DNA of 64,000 nt from Augochlora pura (taxonomy: Eukaryota; Arthropoda; Insecta; Hymenoptera; Halictidae). Position 1 is the first letter of the stretch. The number at the start of each line of letters is the position of its first letter. A program made the position numbers and the translations under genes. The stretch is from contig NC_135777.1 in assembly GCF_028453695.1 (NCBI RefSeq), forward strand, positions 14,001,714 through 14,065,713, read 5' to 3'. The notes under the pieces were generated by a model. It was not told the DNA's origin. It saw only the letters and a list, made by a program, of their open reading frames with translations, and did not search any database. Below, piece after piece: positions 1 through 13,054 of this stretch.

Positions 1-3000
1 CGATTCCACGAAAAGCGTGCTTTTATCACGCGGCAGGAGCAGACGGCGGCTCGGCCCGGCTCCTTTCTTTGTCGCTGTAAGCCTCTTCGGGGGCTGAGCC
101 CGAAGGCCGGAGCCCGGGGCTAGCGCAGCGCGGAAACGAAATTGTGAGGGACCGTGGCCCGGGGCGTTTTCACGTTACCGCGCGCGCGGCCACTTTGTAC
201 AATTGGAAAAAATTTCGCCGGAATTTAGTTGGCCGACGCGGTTCCGACGCGGCTGATAAAGTCGGAAGAGATTGGACCGTATCGCGCACTGTTTTACGCT
301 CGGCGAGCCGCCGCGATAACGCCCGGGGACCATACCGGGACGAAACAAATCGTCCTTTTTAGGATTCTCGTTAAGGTTTCCCCGGCAGCGTCGAGGGAAA
401 GTCGAACTCGCGCCTCCCTCGACTTTCCCTTTTCCTCTTCCCAGGTTTTCGATTCCCTTCCGTCCCGCAGGGCGGCAGCCGGTGCACGCAATTTAAAAGA
501 AGTCACTGCTTCGTATCCGTTCAAAACTATGTGTATGATGTGTTTAGATGTCTGAATAATCCTATTTAGCAATAGGCTGACCTAAGAGTTACGGTAAAAC
601 CTCTTGGAACAGTTTTCGTCATCTTAGTCGGCTAGACCCTTTAACACTTTGCAGTTCACACGACTCGCAAAAATTTCTTCGCTTAACGCTGGTAGCACTG
701 ATTCAGATTACTTCAATTATCGCCTTTATCGGGAAAGGTTATCGGGAAATTATAAATTGTCAAGTTTTACAAGATTTACGGAACGCATCACTTTGACAAG
801 CTTTAAATTTTCCAACTCACGATTATTGATTATTTTAATGCATATTTATAGGAAGTCTAACGAATGCTATTTCATTCGATTCACATGCATTAATAAAAAC
901 CGCAATAGCCCGAATAAATTCATTTATGCGCAGCTTTTGCAGTAGCTTAGGCAGCAGACGGCGCACGCCGTCCGAAGTACAATTTAGACAAAATCCGCCG
1001 GAGAAATGCATTTTGCAACGATCCCAAGACTCGAGTGTTTCGACTCGAAGTGCCGTTTCGACCACTCCCACGTATTTACAAATTTGCTGCATTGCATTTC
1101 GGGCAACCTTTCGGGGAGAGATACCGCCGCGCGACGTTACCCCAGACACAAAGAAGCCGGCGAGAAAGCCGCGAGCAAGACGGAGGAACAGACGAAGGGA
1201 AAGGGACGGCTTTCTCCGCGTCCTCCCCGAGTCTCGTTACGGAACCGTCGCGGAGAATATTCTTTTGTGCGGGCTCTCGGCTTCGTTAAAATTAAATATC
1301 GATTTTGCTTCCGGGGCATTTTATGCCCGGCCACCGGAGCTCGCGCGTCTCTCCGTGTGCCGGCTTTTTTGTCCGCCGAATATGGACGATACCGCGATAA
1401 GGATCCCCCGAGGATCGCGAACAGCCGCGAGAAACTTGAAGACTTTTTCCGCGTCGCGACCGCGACGCCCGTTAACATAACTCCTCCACGGCAGAACGTT
1501 CTCGTTAAAAGTCCCCTCCGCGCAAGAATGCCGCCGCCGTTTAACGAGTCGCTTTCGAGGGAGCTCGTTAATCCCGGAGCAGCCACTTCCGGTCGACGTG
1601 TCCCGAAACTCCGACGGACGCGGAGAAACACGCGTTCCGCACGACTAATTGTGCGAAACGCTCTTTTGAGAGGTCGTTCCGCGGCGTTCATCCCGGGCCC
1701 CGAGGTGAGCAGAGACGATGGTAATGTTACGACGTCGGCTCGCGGCACTTTAAATGTTATTTACGTGCTCGTGAGTTGCATTATTCGATTCCCATTACAC
1801 GGAATGCCGAGGACGCGATCGCCCTCAAACGTCGAAAGCGAAAACCATTAACCCATTTGCATCGCAAGGAAGAGCGGAACGTAATGCCTAAACCGCGGAT
1901 CTTTATGCGTTTGTGGCGTGCGCTGGTTTCTGAAACGCAAGAAAGCAACCTGGTTGATCGCGGTGATTCTTGTTTTAATAAAATAACCTATGAATTCGGG
2001 GATTTTCACGAAGCTTTACTAATTACCTTGCGATCAACTGTTTTCTACTATTGAAACCTAAATGTAGAACGTCCTTTATTGTAATGCTTAATCTATTCTT
2101 ATACAGAGTGGTCGATATCGTACAGGTGGTACAACAAAGAAGAGACATTCTATATGCAAAAGCAAGTCGAAAATAATAATGAGATTTTGTTATTCAACGC
2201 TATGATCTTGAGAAAAATGAGTTGGAAGATGTGCCAAGTTCGCGCGGCTTCTAGTGTAATAAGAAATAGAATTGGTATGTCATGACCAGTCGCGTCAATT
2301 TATTACTGTACAGTAGGATTAATCTACGAACTAATTTTACTCGAAAACGAAGCTTTAAATGTTAATGTATAATTTTTTGCCTTATTTCTCTTTCTACACT
2401 TCTCTCAGCAGTTATTGTACCGCACGGTATATCACTGTGATATTATAGTGTGCCACTGTACCGTTATTGTAGATAAAGGGCTATGTGCGTTAATAAATAC
2501 ATAAAATTATTAGAGAAAGACGGCGCGTAAAGCCATTATTACAGTTACTCCGATCTCTTTTCCGTTTCGTGAAAAAAAAATAAAAACACGAACCGACGGA
2601 TTTCAGTTATTCCCGATGGAGTAGTATCTGAAAAATTAAGCCCCGCGCCTGCGCTGCAAATGGACTGATAATCTCGAAAACGAAGCTCCGCGGTCCTCTC
2701 GTCCCGGGGATTTTCCCATAGATTCGCGGCGAAGAAAAATCTTTAATATTCGCGGCGCACATGTTCTCTGGCATCGCGCGGAGCAATAAGTATTCGAAAA
2801 ATGGGCGGCGAGGCTGGACGGGGGGGGGGAATCGATGAGCGATTAGAAAAGCCTTCAGCCGCTCGTCGACGTAATGTCTGCAGCCGCGGTGACCCAGAAA
2901 ACGGATACTCGGCAGGATGGATGGTGAAATATTAAAACCGTTCGCTCCAGTTTTTCTGTTCGCGGGCAGGAAGCGGAGGAATGACGATGCAGAAATGTAT

Positions 3001-3212
3001 TACACACGGCCTTTGTCCCCGGGCCGGCAGCACTGTGTGTTGCCCTTGCAGTGGGTCAAGAAGATGCGGAAGGTCGGATAAGCCGGATAAGACGCAGATA
3101 AGAGGTGCTTCGAACGCCACCGAGGTATCCGTGTCTCTCTGCTGGCCGATCGAAGCGAGACGGTGCATAGTAATTGATCATCGTGCTTGACACCGTTAAA
3201 AGTACACGGACA

Positions 3213-3228
3213 GGGGGGGGGGGGGGGG
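3213..3228 (+). repeat. Poly-G run, 16 nt
   Basis: Sixteen consecutive G. Length is likely variable or prone to sequencing error. A ten-G run at 2820-2829 lies nearby. Confidence 0.85.
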
Positions 3229-4711
3229 CCGATACCGCCGCGAATCCAGGTCCCTCTATTTTCCCGACGAGGACTTAATTATCGGACAGTACTAGCCGGA
3301 CTCTATTCTTGCCGATCCGAGCCAAGAGGATCAATCCCGATTATCCGCCTTTAGTCCACTGCCCATTCTACTTGCGTGAGCAACCGACGTTTCGGTCTAT
3401 CAGATCCGAAGCAACAAGAGAATCTTTCGCAATGAAATCCGATCGAATGGAACCAATGAAAACGGAGTACGCTTTGGTCGGCTGATCACTACCACGAACG
3501 CACTCTGCCTTACCCTTTTCCCTGATTAGTCACAACTGTGACGCTATTATGTTGCGACTTCGGTTAATGACCCTCGAATGACGCCACGTCAATCTTACAT
3601 TTATACACAAGGTTATCGAAGGCAACATCTCCCCTTTTAATATTCAACGCCTTCCTAAATTCTATGCTCCTCTGTACTTCACGCTAAATCGATTGTTTTT
3701 CATCCTTGATTTCTCCATTATTCAAAGGTTTATTTTTGTAATATCCTGATACCAAAACATTATATTCTCTAAAAATTTTATTAAACTTCTTTATCGGGTG
3801 ATAATGTATCTAAATTATACAATGATTAGGTAATGAAACGTTTCGATAGTAGAACATTATAAAAATAAATGTTCTGATACGGAAGTCTCTATTGTATATT
3901 AATTTTTTCTGTTCTTTACCTTTACTTATGCTTGTCGATATCTATCCATATCATATTTTTAATTGCATAGCATGTAGAAAGGGGAAACCTCAATAAGGTG
4001 TTATCATTATTATTAATTCGGACACAGTGGTTTTATTAGAATTGGCAGGCTCGCGTGAGATCTGATATTCGATACTTTGCTAATTCCATCGCATCGCTCA
4101 AACGTCGCTCATGGGGAACTGCGAGAAGGGAATTGATTTTTCTACGTGGTCTGACTGCTCGCTGTCTCTTTCCACTGTGCCACGTTTATACATTGCAAGC
4201 TCAGCGATTTTATTACACGACCTCCACGATCGCCCGGTGATACTCGTATGCATTATGTATTTTATTGTTCCATTTTCCTCGATATACTCGTTCCAAATCC
4301 GGGAGTATAAGCGTCGTTTATAAGTTCATCGTGCGCAAAGATAGCACCGCTTCGTTTAGAATAAACGAATGGCGGATCACTCTCTCCCTCTACAAGTATA
4401 GATTTTCTGTCGACGGTTTCACCGTGCTATCGCCAACACAGAATCTCCATTCCAATTTCGTAGACGTTCGATCCCGTGGCACACGAAAAAACACGCCGCA
4501 TAAAAATGCGCGAAACACACGGTTTAACAATAAATCGCGGCACGAGGAAACGACCAGAGCGAAACGGTGAAACCGCCATCAGCAGAACGCAGAAGCAGAA
4601 CGATTTCTGGTGGGGAGGTGCTCGGCGACATTCTCCATTAGGCACGCACGAAATTAATAAATAATGTCGGCCCACTTTATTGCGGGGTTTTCACGAATCA
4701 CGCGGAGCTGT

Positions 4712-4718
<7 letters not shown>

Positions 4719-4742
<24 letters not shown>

Positions 4743-4779
4743 GGAGAGCGAGAGAGAGAGAAGAGAGAAAGAGAGACAG
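4719..4779 (+). repeat. (GA)n microsatellite
   Basis: Nearly pure AG dinucleotides with a few interruptions (GGG, GCG, AAG). Polypurine on the plus strand. Confidence 0.9.
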
Positions 4780-7700
4780 AAGTTGTAATATCTTGCCGTG
4801 TTCCCCTCGGAACGGCTTAACCCCCAAGGCGACGAGGGCGAAACTTTCGCGGACCCTCGGAGCGTTCTGCTCGCGTCGGCTCGAGTCCGCTCCGGGAGCC
4901 AGCGGCGGATCTATTGACCGCTCTCGGAGAGAGACGCGAGAGCCGACCTTAATAATTTACCTGGGCGAAACGCGGCGTTTTGTAAAATTAGTTTTGTTGC
5001 GCCATTTGACGTCCGACGGCGCTCTCGAACGCGGCCGACACGGCGCAGCGCGGCGTCGCGACGCTTTTCGTCGTCGCTTCTCCTCGCGTCCTACCGAGCG
5101 CGTGTTCAGCCCCCCCGTCTCGGCTTTGTCCCCTCGCTAACTCGCGCTTAAACCCCCCCAAGCGACGCGGCCGCGCTACTAATTCCTCGGTTAGAGTCGC
5201 GCGGTGATTTCGCGCCGCCACTTTGCCCGGCTCCGCGTCCTGTTCCGTCGGAGCTAACGAATTTCTTGGTTCCACCGGAGGCGAGCACCGACGCGTTTCG
5301 GTCTACCTCGACGACGTTCATCGCTTATTTCTCTTTTCAGACAAAGTTTTATTAGCAGATTGCGGATCTCCATTCCTCCCCTCTTTCTCTTCGCGCTTAT
5401 GGGTCACAAAAGTTTCGTAGAATCGCCGAAACGTACGGACAAAATGGTTGAATAAAATCCCTGGGTACTCTTCGTCCGCCGAAACTGCCAACAGAAAATT
5501 AAGTCTTACTTAGCTCTGCCCCTCCGGAAATTTCACCGGGGAATAAGAGTTTTCGGGGAATATTTGCAGTTTGTTTGGCGCCCCACGGATACGGAATTTC
5601 GAGGTTGGATTTGTGTTCTGAAAGCCGACAGAGAGAAAGAGGGGGGCGCTGTTACCTCGGTGATGGATGTAACGGGCTGCATGATGCAGAAACCGTATCG
5701 TCCATCGCGATGGAAGCCCCTGACGCATGGATGTTATCAGTGCCCTTTGTTCAACGCAACCGAATGGTTTTACTCTGCTTTGAATTTCCACCTCGCGTGG
5801 CTCGTCTTCTACGAGGTTGTCGCGGCAAGGGCGCCGATGCTCGCCGACTCCAAAACCGAATATCTAAAGATGCTTTCCGGACATCTGTCGAGATGTTTAC
5901 GAATAATACCGTCCCTCAAACGTTACTTGTTTTGCCCAAGTCTAAGCATGTGCCATTTGTTAATCGTTTAGACAATTGTAAAAAGTTGTAAATGAACAAA
6001 ATATTCTTTTCCTTTTTTATTAGATGCGTAATACATACGTATATATGCTCGACCTATCCTCAAATTTTCAGACTTTTTTTAATTTGCAGATTGGTGACCA
6101 TTCTTTGATAGTTTATGCATTTGCATCTCGGACGTTTATACAGTTAAACTTTGAAAAGCACTTTAATCATAAACTCAAGCGCCTCTGAATCACCATTCCA
6201 CTGCGACGGCTTAATTTGCTCGATTCAATTTCGTTACAAACGCATCGAATCTACAAGCTAATTGCAAATGAATAGAAGAGCGTCCCTTTTAAACGACGCG
6301 CGATCCCTACACGATTTCGCTGTCGGTGCTAAATGGCCGGAACCGCCCAAAACGCGGTAAAAATTTCGCCGATGCATAAGGGTTAATCGGCGCATTGTCG
6401 GGTAAAACGTGTCCAGAATCGAAGTGGCCCGGAAGAAGAGTATCGCCGCGCGGGAAAGCGCGGGCGGCCGCTCGTTACGCTCGACGGGGGACAACAGAGT
6501 TTTCCAGGCAATATGTAACTGTCGCGGGAACCAGGGACGTCCAATAAAACCGAGGTTCTCCCTCGCCCGTTTTTTCCGCCCTTCGTGCAGACAAATGGAT
6601 CGACCGGACGTGGAGCCGCGGGTCTCCGGCGTAGCTGCCAATCGCAGCGGCTCCGTCAAAAACGGAACCGTGCGGACGAGGTCCGATGAAGTTGCGGGAG
6701 AAGTAACAGCTGCCGCGGAGAAGAACTATCTCGTAACGAGTTCGCGACACGTGCATCGAACTGTTCTACGGGGAGCCGGTGCGCGGAAGAACCGAGCTAC
6801 CCCTTGCCGCGAACGCTAACCTAGTTTCCGTGACGAACGACGCCGGGTTTCGATCGTCGGACTCACTTCCGGGGACGAGGATGTTTGGTTTACACGGTCG
6901 TCGCACCTGGCCGTCGTCGTGTTTACCCCGGAAAATTGTTCGCTCCGCTGTGGCGATCATTGTAATCCTGCGTCGATTTGATTCGCGGGCAGACAAATAG
7001 AGCGTGGTGGCCGCAAGAGGACACGAGGTTGAAATGAATCGATGTCTCTTGAGGACTCGTACGAATAATAAACAATTATTCGAAGAAATAGTTTCTGATG
7101 AAGAATTGTTATCCGAATAAAATATTCGACTATAAAGAATCAGATAGTTATAATAAGATAATTTTCTTAGATAAATGTTTATATTTGGATCCATTTTAAA
7201 GGAGTTATTTCCATTTAAGAAGATCCGAATATTAACCATTTAATTAACCCATTAATATTGACAGCCATTTAAACAAAAGTAAGACTGATAAGTCTGCAAG
7301 AAATATGTAGAATAATATGTTTTACAAATTGAGGAATATAGCTCGAGATGTTGTAAGCATCACTAATAGAACAATTGTGAAAATGATCCGCCGTCCGAGG
7401 GTTAAAGAATTCGAGAAGAGCCAAGCAGCGACAGGAACTATGCGGATCTCGGGGTCAGGTTCGCCTCAAGACCAGGTTCCTATTGCGTAATAAATACCCG
7501 AGACCTTGTCATAGACACTTTTCCTCCGCAAGCTCTAATAAATCGATACTTCATCGCTAATCCTAATCTCTCCAATCGAGCCTCTGCACAGTGGTCTTGC
7601 AATTCGCTTTCCATCTTCAGTATTAAGATTTTTAAGTTCAATAAGTTTTTTTTGTTACAAAGTGACCACGCTTTGAAGCTACCAAGTGAGAGGTACCGTA

Positions 7701-10162
7701 CAGTGTTAAACATAATGTAGAAGACACAAGGTGAGAAATTACGTGGGCTGCTTCTTTGGCAAAGATCTTTATTCGACTGCCTCTTTCCCTTCGAAAAAGG
7801 GCCTCCTCCCATCGACGAATCATCTCATCACCCAAACAGAGACCTCCTTATCTCGGAAACATAAACAGTGCGCTGTCTGACCGGCGACCATCTCAGAGAT
7901 CGCTTACAATAAGTTTGCGTTAACCAAAGTGACTATCTCCGAATTGTTTCGTCTCTCCTACACCGCCGGCAATTTTGAGTTTGTTCAGGGCGAAACAATA
8001 ATCTGAAACCCTGGAACAACGCTAAACTAATTCCGATCGCGGATAGCGACTTCCCAGACATGGCTGTGCCTCGTGCGAAATACATTCTGCTTGCCAAGTA
8101 GCTCGGTTCTTTCGAAGACAAACTCGTCGATGCAACTTTCTTCGTCATCGATCCGGCAGAGACCGCGGAAGCCAGCGATTACGTTTTAATAAGAGAGCCG
8201 ATGGACCCGGAATCCTTTCCGAAGATAACAATACAGCCCTTTATCTTACCGCTCCCCCATCCCTTTGTTCTCCGGCGCGCACTTAAAAGGAACGACGAGC
8301 TTCTGGTTCGGTATCGTTCTTCCGGGATTCCTTGCAATTCGAGATCCATCCGAGCCGACGTCTTCGCGGCGAGGTTTCCATCGCGCCCGACACATTTCGC
8401 GACTAATAATCTCTCGCGACGAAGCCGAAGAGGAAATTCTGTGGCGCGCAGCGGGAAACAATTCCACGGAAGAAACCCGAATCCAGGACGGAGAGACGCG
8501 GCGGTGCACTTTGCGATATAAAGCTTCTGGAAACGGTGAAAAACACGCTTCTCATCGAAATCACATATTTATGCCCAATTTTCAAATTTGTATTTCAATC
8601 AATTTTCGGTGGTTATCTTTGGCATTGTACAGCCGTGTTAATAATTAATAGAAAAGAGGAAAAATTATACTACGCTAAGACCGAAATGTTCAGACAACTA
8701 TGCGCCATAGTTTCTTTTCAACTTTGAGAACATTCGTGAAGCGGGACTTTTCACCGCATTTAGGTGCTTCTTGCTATAGCGCGGGGGTTTCGTTGCGGAT
8801 AAAGTCCCGCGCACTGTTTCCCTCGTCGATTTTCCGCAGCTCTCTGCTGCTCGGGGAGGCCGCTACGCCGGCAAACTTGCAGAAACGGGTCTGCGCCCGC
8901 TTTTTCACTAGCTCCATCCGCGTGATCGATCGCGGTCGTTTCGCTTTTCTCGAACGTTGCTCTTGTTCTTCGTCTCCTCGTCGCCGGGAAACGGATTCGG
9001 ACCCGGGTTCGCCTACACGAACGATTCAGCCCGTTCTTTTGCTTGTTCCCGGGCTATCAACCCTTTCACGTCGACGAAGTATTGCGCGAAATGCTCGTCG
9101 TATACCGGCGACGAATATAGTCGCTTTGCGGAACGATCTTTGCACGCTGCGGATCTCGGTCGCGCTTGTTTCGTGGAAAATTCGGTCCAAAGTGCACGAC
9201 CATTTTCGTCGCCGGTACGACTCCCATTTCTGTAAAGATTTCTCGAACTCACGGTCTGATTCCCTGCAGAGTAGGATTATCGCAGTTCTTGCAGCAGTAC
9301 TTGGTACAACGTAGTAACATCTTTTGTTATACCAGGAGCTATTAACTAGGTCCTAACATACTGGTTCTACCGATAGATGTAGACAATCGGCTCTTAAAGT
9401 TACAAATGTAGCTTCAATTCGAGGTAACGCTTTATTGTGAACGAACACTTAAATCGAGCGTTCGCTATTCTCGTTTTGTATGGTCGATTATTTCCTTACA
9501 TTGTATATTTCTCTCTGCTACATTTCCCTTTATATTGTACAATAGGGCTCCACAGCTCGCCAATAAAGAATAAATACATACATACATTTTTCTCCTTTCT
9601 TTAATGTTATCAAAGAGGAAAAACAGGACGAAATTATATAATAACTAGACTGCGGATTTTATGCATTTGTGAGAAGATTAAAAGAAACAGAGAATGTTGA
9701 TGCACCAATCCTATCTTATTAAAATTATTAGCGAAACCAGATATAAATCTAATTGTAACCAGATTATAAATCTGAAGAAAGAGGAATAATTTTAGGTACA
9801 AAGAATAACTTCGTTTCCCTGTCAGTACCTCGCCGGACTGAATCGGTAGAGGCTTCAACTGTATCCAGAAGGGTTAATCGTCGGAATTCACGTTTCAACA
9901 TGAAGCCTGACATTCGTGTATTCGCGGGACGTCTTCCGGTTCGTCCGTCGGCTTTCGCATTTCCCTCGGATATTCTGGCGTAAAAAGAGGCGAGCGCGAT
10001 CGTCTGTGAGGTAATTGAAAAAGTCTCGGGAAAGGGTTAATTCGATAAACGTTCGAGGTATCCGCGTGTACCCTGGAAACGGCGGGTGGCGGGCTTCCTT
10101 GCCGGTAACAGGTGACTTTTCATTAGGGTGCCGATGTTCCCAGGGCCGCTTTGCGCCGCGAG

Positions 10163-10207
10163 ACGAGTCGAGTCGAGTCGAGTCGAGCTGAGTCGAGGCG
10201 AGCCGAG
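10163..10207 (+). repeat. GAGTC pentamer array
   Basis: About nine GAGTC-like units, the last three with single changes (GAGCT, GAGGC, GAGCC). Confidence 0.85.
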
Positions 10208-11130
10208 TAATGGAAAAGAGGAGAGAAGCGGACCCGTGAACTTTTCGACGGGGAGGACGCGGAAATAAAAAGATCGCGGCCGTGATTAAAAGCCCTTGGG
10301 CAACAATTGATTTTTCCCCCGTGCCGGTTACAGGGGCTCGCGCGTACGAGCTAGTCCCGACACACCCGCCACGCTCTCTTCTCTCCGTCTCTCCCTCTCT
10401 CTCTCTTTCGCTTCCTCTCCCGTCTCTCGGTGTTTCCGTCTCTCCGGCTCGCCGGGTTTGTCCTGCGGGTTCGCGCGAATATCGACGAGACGAGCGCCGG
10501 TTCGAATTTGCTCGTCGCCGATCCACGTCCGCGAATTTAAACGATTTTACTCGATACCGTTGCCAGCTGGAGACGGACGTGCGCGGAATAAAGCCGGCAA
10601 TTTTTCCGCGAGCGAGCGAGGAAACGAGCGGGCCTCCCGACGAGAGAACTTCCGTAAGGCATATTTGTTTCCCGGCACAGCCGCCGCGCCGCGGTTCGAT
10701 AAATTCCTCGGTCCTCGGGAAATTCGCGTGTCTGCCAAACCGGCACGAGTATCTTCTACTTAAGCAGAGACCCAGTCTGCACAGCGCGCCGGTCCCGATC
10801 TCTCTCGGTATTTACGCGGGAACCCGACCGTGAACTCGACACTGAATTTACCCGGCAGCCTTGCGCAGACACGACACATGCTGCGATCCTATCACCCGCG
10901 CAGAATGCTTTATTATCACCTCGACAGTTCTTATTTCGGATCCTCGATACTCGTAATTACCGGCGTGGCACCATCCAAGGAGGATTTCCTTTATTTACAG
11001 AATCAAGTCAGGGCCAGACAGCGCGCCTCTTCGTAAAATCAAAATTAATCGGATCTTTCATAATTGTAATAAAAGCCATTTAAGCATTTCTTTGCGTCTT
11101 TAAATCATTTTAGTAGACCGATACTTTACT

Positions 11131-11290
11131 GTTTGTTTTGTTACTATTTTAAATTGTGGCTACTCATTTTTGTCACGAATCTATAAAATCCACCATCTAA
11201 TGACTTTCGTGTTTGTTTTCTTACCACTTTAAACTATGGCTATTCATTTCTGTTACAAAGCTATGGACACCACGATTTAATCATGAGTTA
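11131..11290. repeat. Two-copy 80-bp tandem duplication
   Basis: 11131-11210 and 11211-11290 are diverged copies with a period of exactly 80 bp. Shared landmarks are GTTTGTTTTsTTAC, TTTAAAyTrTGGCTAyTCATTT and the closing ATyTAATsA. The second copy abuts and slightly overlaps the left end of the Mutator-like element, so the duplication may predate or have accompanied that insertion. Confidence 0.65.
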
Positions 11291-12176
11291 CGCTCTGGCA
11301 TCGACAATTCACTTCGCCGACATTGTTTTCATCGACACGATTTGACCGACATCGACTTTCGTCGACGTTTTATTGTCATCGACACGGTGAAATCGTCGAC
11401 GAATGTTTTCGCGGAGCTCGTATTCATCGACAGGTGCAAATTCCTCAGTTTCCACGAACCGATAGTTACATGAATTATTATTTATATGATTTGTCGCGGA
11501 CACAGAATAATGTCGATGCTTGGCATCAGCGATGGCAATCTATGTTCCGTTGCCATAAAATTGGTTTCTGTCAGATAATTACAGAAATTCAGAAAGAGCA
11601 GACAATTGTAGAAAGCTTAATACAGAAACTATTACGAGGTGAAACACCGTCAATGGAAAGTAGAAAAAATCGTTTAAGAACGTATTAAAAGAATATTAGA
11701 GAGCCGAGAAACGTACAGTAATAGAGGCCTTTCAAAGGCCTTACCGAAGAATATCTCTCCTTAGTTCCATTAATTGGTATTTATACAATTATTATTTAAT
11801 TTTGCCACATTCCATTCTGTTCATTCATATTGTCTATGTATTTACATAATTGCGTTTAAAATTCAATGAAGTGTTATGATTTTTCTTCATTTGTATGTAC
11901 CTAATAGAATTTATTTGGAGATATTCTAATTAACAAAGTAGAAAGAAAAAATTTTAATTTATATCAAAATTATTGGTATAAATAACAATAGTAATGAACA
12001 CTTTTTAATTAATTTTATTTATTACGAAAACATTTATCCAGGATTTCGTCGTATCGGCGAAAGTCAGTATCGACTAAATGGTGTCGATGGAAACATGGTG
12101 TCGACGAAAGTTAATGTCGGTCAAATCGTGCCGATGAAACCAGCATCGTCGAAATGACTTGGCGACCCAGGGTAAC
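11287..12176 (+). mobile_element. Decayed Mutator-like (MULE) DNA transposon with long inverted repeats
   Basis: About 890 bp bounded by inverted repeats of roughly 80-120 bp. The best core pairs 11327-11366 with the reverse complement of 12100-12139 at 37 of 40 positions, and the similarity reaches the outer GTTAC ends. The repeats are built from CATCGACA/CGATTTGACCGACAT-type subrepeats, giving a foldback look. The interior is AT-rich and carries a transposase C-terminal fragment. No clean 8-10 bp target duplication is visible, so the copy is old. Confidence 0.6.
11470..11688 (+). pseudogene. MULE transposase C-terminal fragment
   Basis: The frame reads RTQNNVDAWHQRWQ followed by an ITEIQKEQTIVESLIQKLLRG stretch and stops with TAA at 11686. 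The NNxV(D/E)AWH(R/Q)RW motif followed about 20 residues later by a KEQ helix is the usual C-terminal end of Mutator-like transposases found in insect genomes. The catalytic DDE core, zinc finger and start are missing: upstream the frame runs straight into the left inverted repeat. It is therefore a relic of an internally deleted element. The family call is from motif memory and was not searched. Confidence 0.5.
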
Positions 12177-12985
12177 ACAACCAAATCACACCGAAGAATA
12201 AAAAAACTGTATTGGTACTATCAAATGTGATTCATTGTATAACTACGTTGATTAACATGGATTCATACTAATTTTTTAACTTACGATTATTTAAATTATA
12301 AACGTAAGTTTGTGAACGATTTATTCAGCACTGTTTCTTTGAACACGAGTATATTACAATAAAAATAGTTAAAAATCTAAATAAATATATGTATTATTTT
12401 TATGACACTATATAAGACAGTTGCAGTTGATCAATAAACCTATAGTTAATACTAAACCTACCGAGTATTAACAGTTGGATGACCGCCCACGAGGTTTCTC
12501 GTATTTCGATTCATAAGGGAACTTGAAAAGATATCACACCTCACGGAATTGCTAAATTTATTTTAGAAACCACTTTTATAATATATTAGTTATAAGGTTA
12601 ATAAATATGTATTTTTAATTCCCTATATGTATTTGTTTTTTTCCAGTAGAGAAAATCGCCGGTCTTAGCACAAGCCTACGGAGAATAATGTGCGGTTATT
12701 TAAATGTTAAAAGTGGCTAACGGGCGTTGCTTTATAAAAAAATACTATATATGGGGGAAAAAGATTTGATTGAAATATGAAGGTTGAAAAATTGAATTTT
12801 GGCCACAGATTATTGTTTCCCAGGCCAACGCGCGACGCCTCGTTGAGCGTGAGTGGATGGAGTTCATAATTCACCGGTCGCTTCTTCCGCTTTGTTTTGG
12901 AATTGGCTGTCTATAATACAATAACCGGAATATTGGAAGTCCACCGACGAGACTCGATTAGTCGAAAGCAGACGAGCCGACGCGC

Positions 12986-13054
12986 GGAGAGGGAGGGAGA
13001 GGGAGAGGGAGAGGGAGAGGGAGGGGGGAGAGAGAGAGAGAGAGAGAGAGAGAG
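12986..13054 (+). repeat. GGGAGA hexamer and (GA)n array, G-quadruplex-prone
   Basis: GGGAGA repeats with runs at 13001, 13007, 13013 and 13019, preceded by two closer runs and followed by a six-G run, then (GA)n to 13054. It satisfies the quadruplex rule on the plus strand and is also a long polypurine tract that could form H-DNA. Confidence 0.8.

Larger units (their letters stand above)
1..11130. other. Non-coding: interior of the long PLEKHH1-like intron (left part)
   Basis: No supportable gene. CpG-rich blocks (for example 1-480, 950-1750, 4660-5300, 6400-7000, 8200-9250, 9900-10850) alternate with AT-rich ones (about 2050-2600, 3600-4300, 6000-6250, 7030-7400, 9300-9880). Open frames of 100-280 codons in the GC-rich parts overlap one another on both strands. 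The short minus-strand frames at 7480-8150 look slightly protein-like but match nothing I recognise. If the downstream exons of the PLEKHH1-like gene exist, they lie left of position 1. Confidence 0.6.

Noticed and set aside
7248..7401. Possible TTAA-flanked piggyBac-like MITE
   Set aside because: Both ends read TTAACCC, but the inverted similarity stops after the three Cs, so it is not distinguishable from chance.
7480..8148. Three short minus-strand frames with protein-like composition
   Set aside because: They are in different frames without clear splice sites linking them and match no family I know, including the next expected PLEKHH1 coiled-coil segment.
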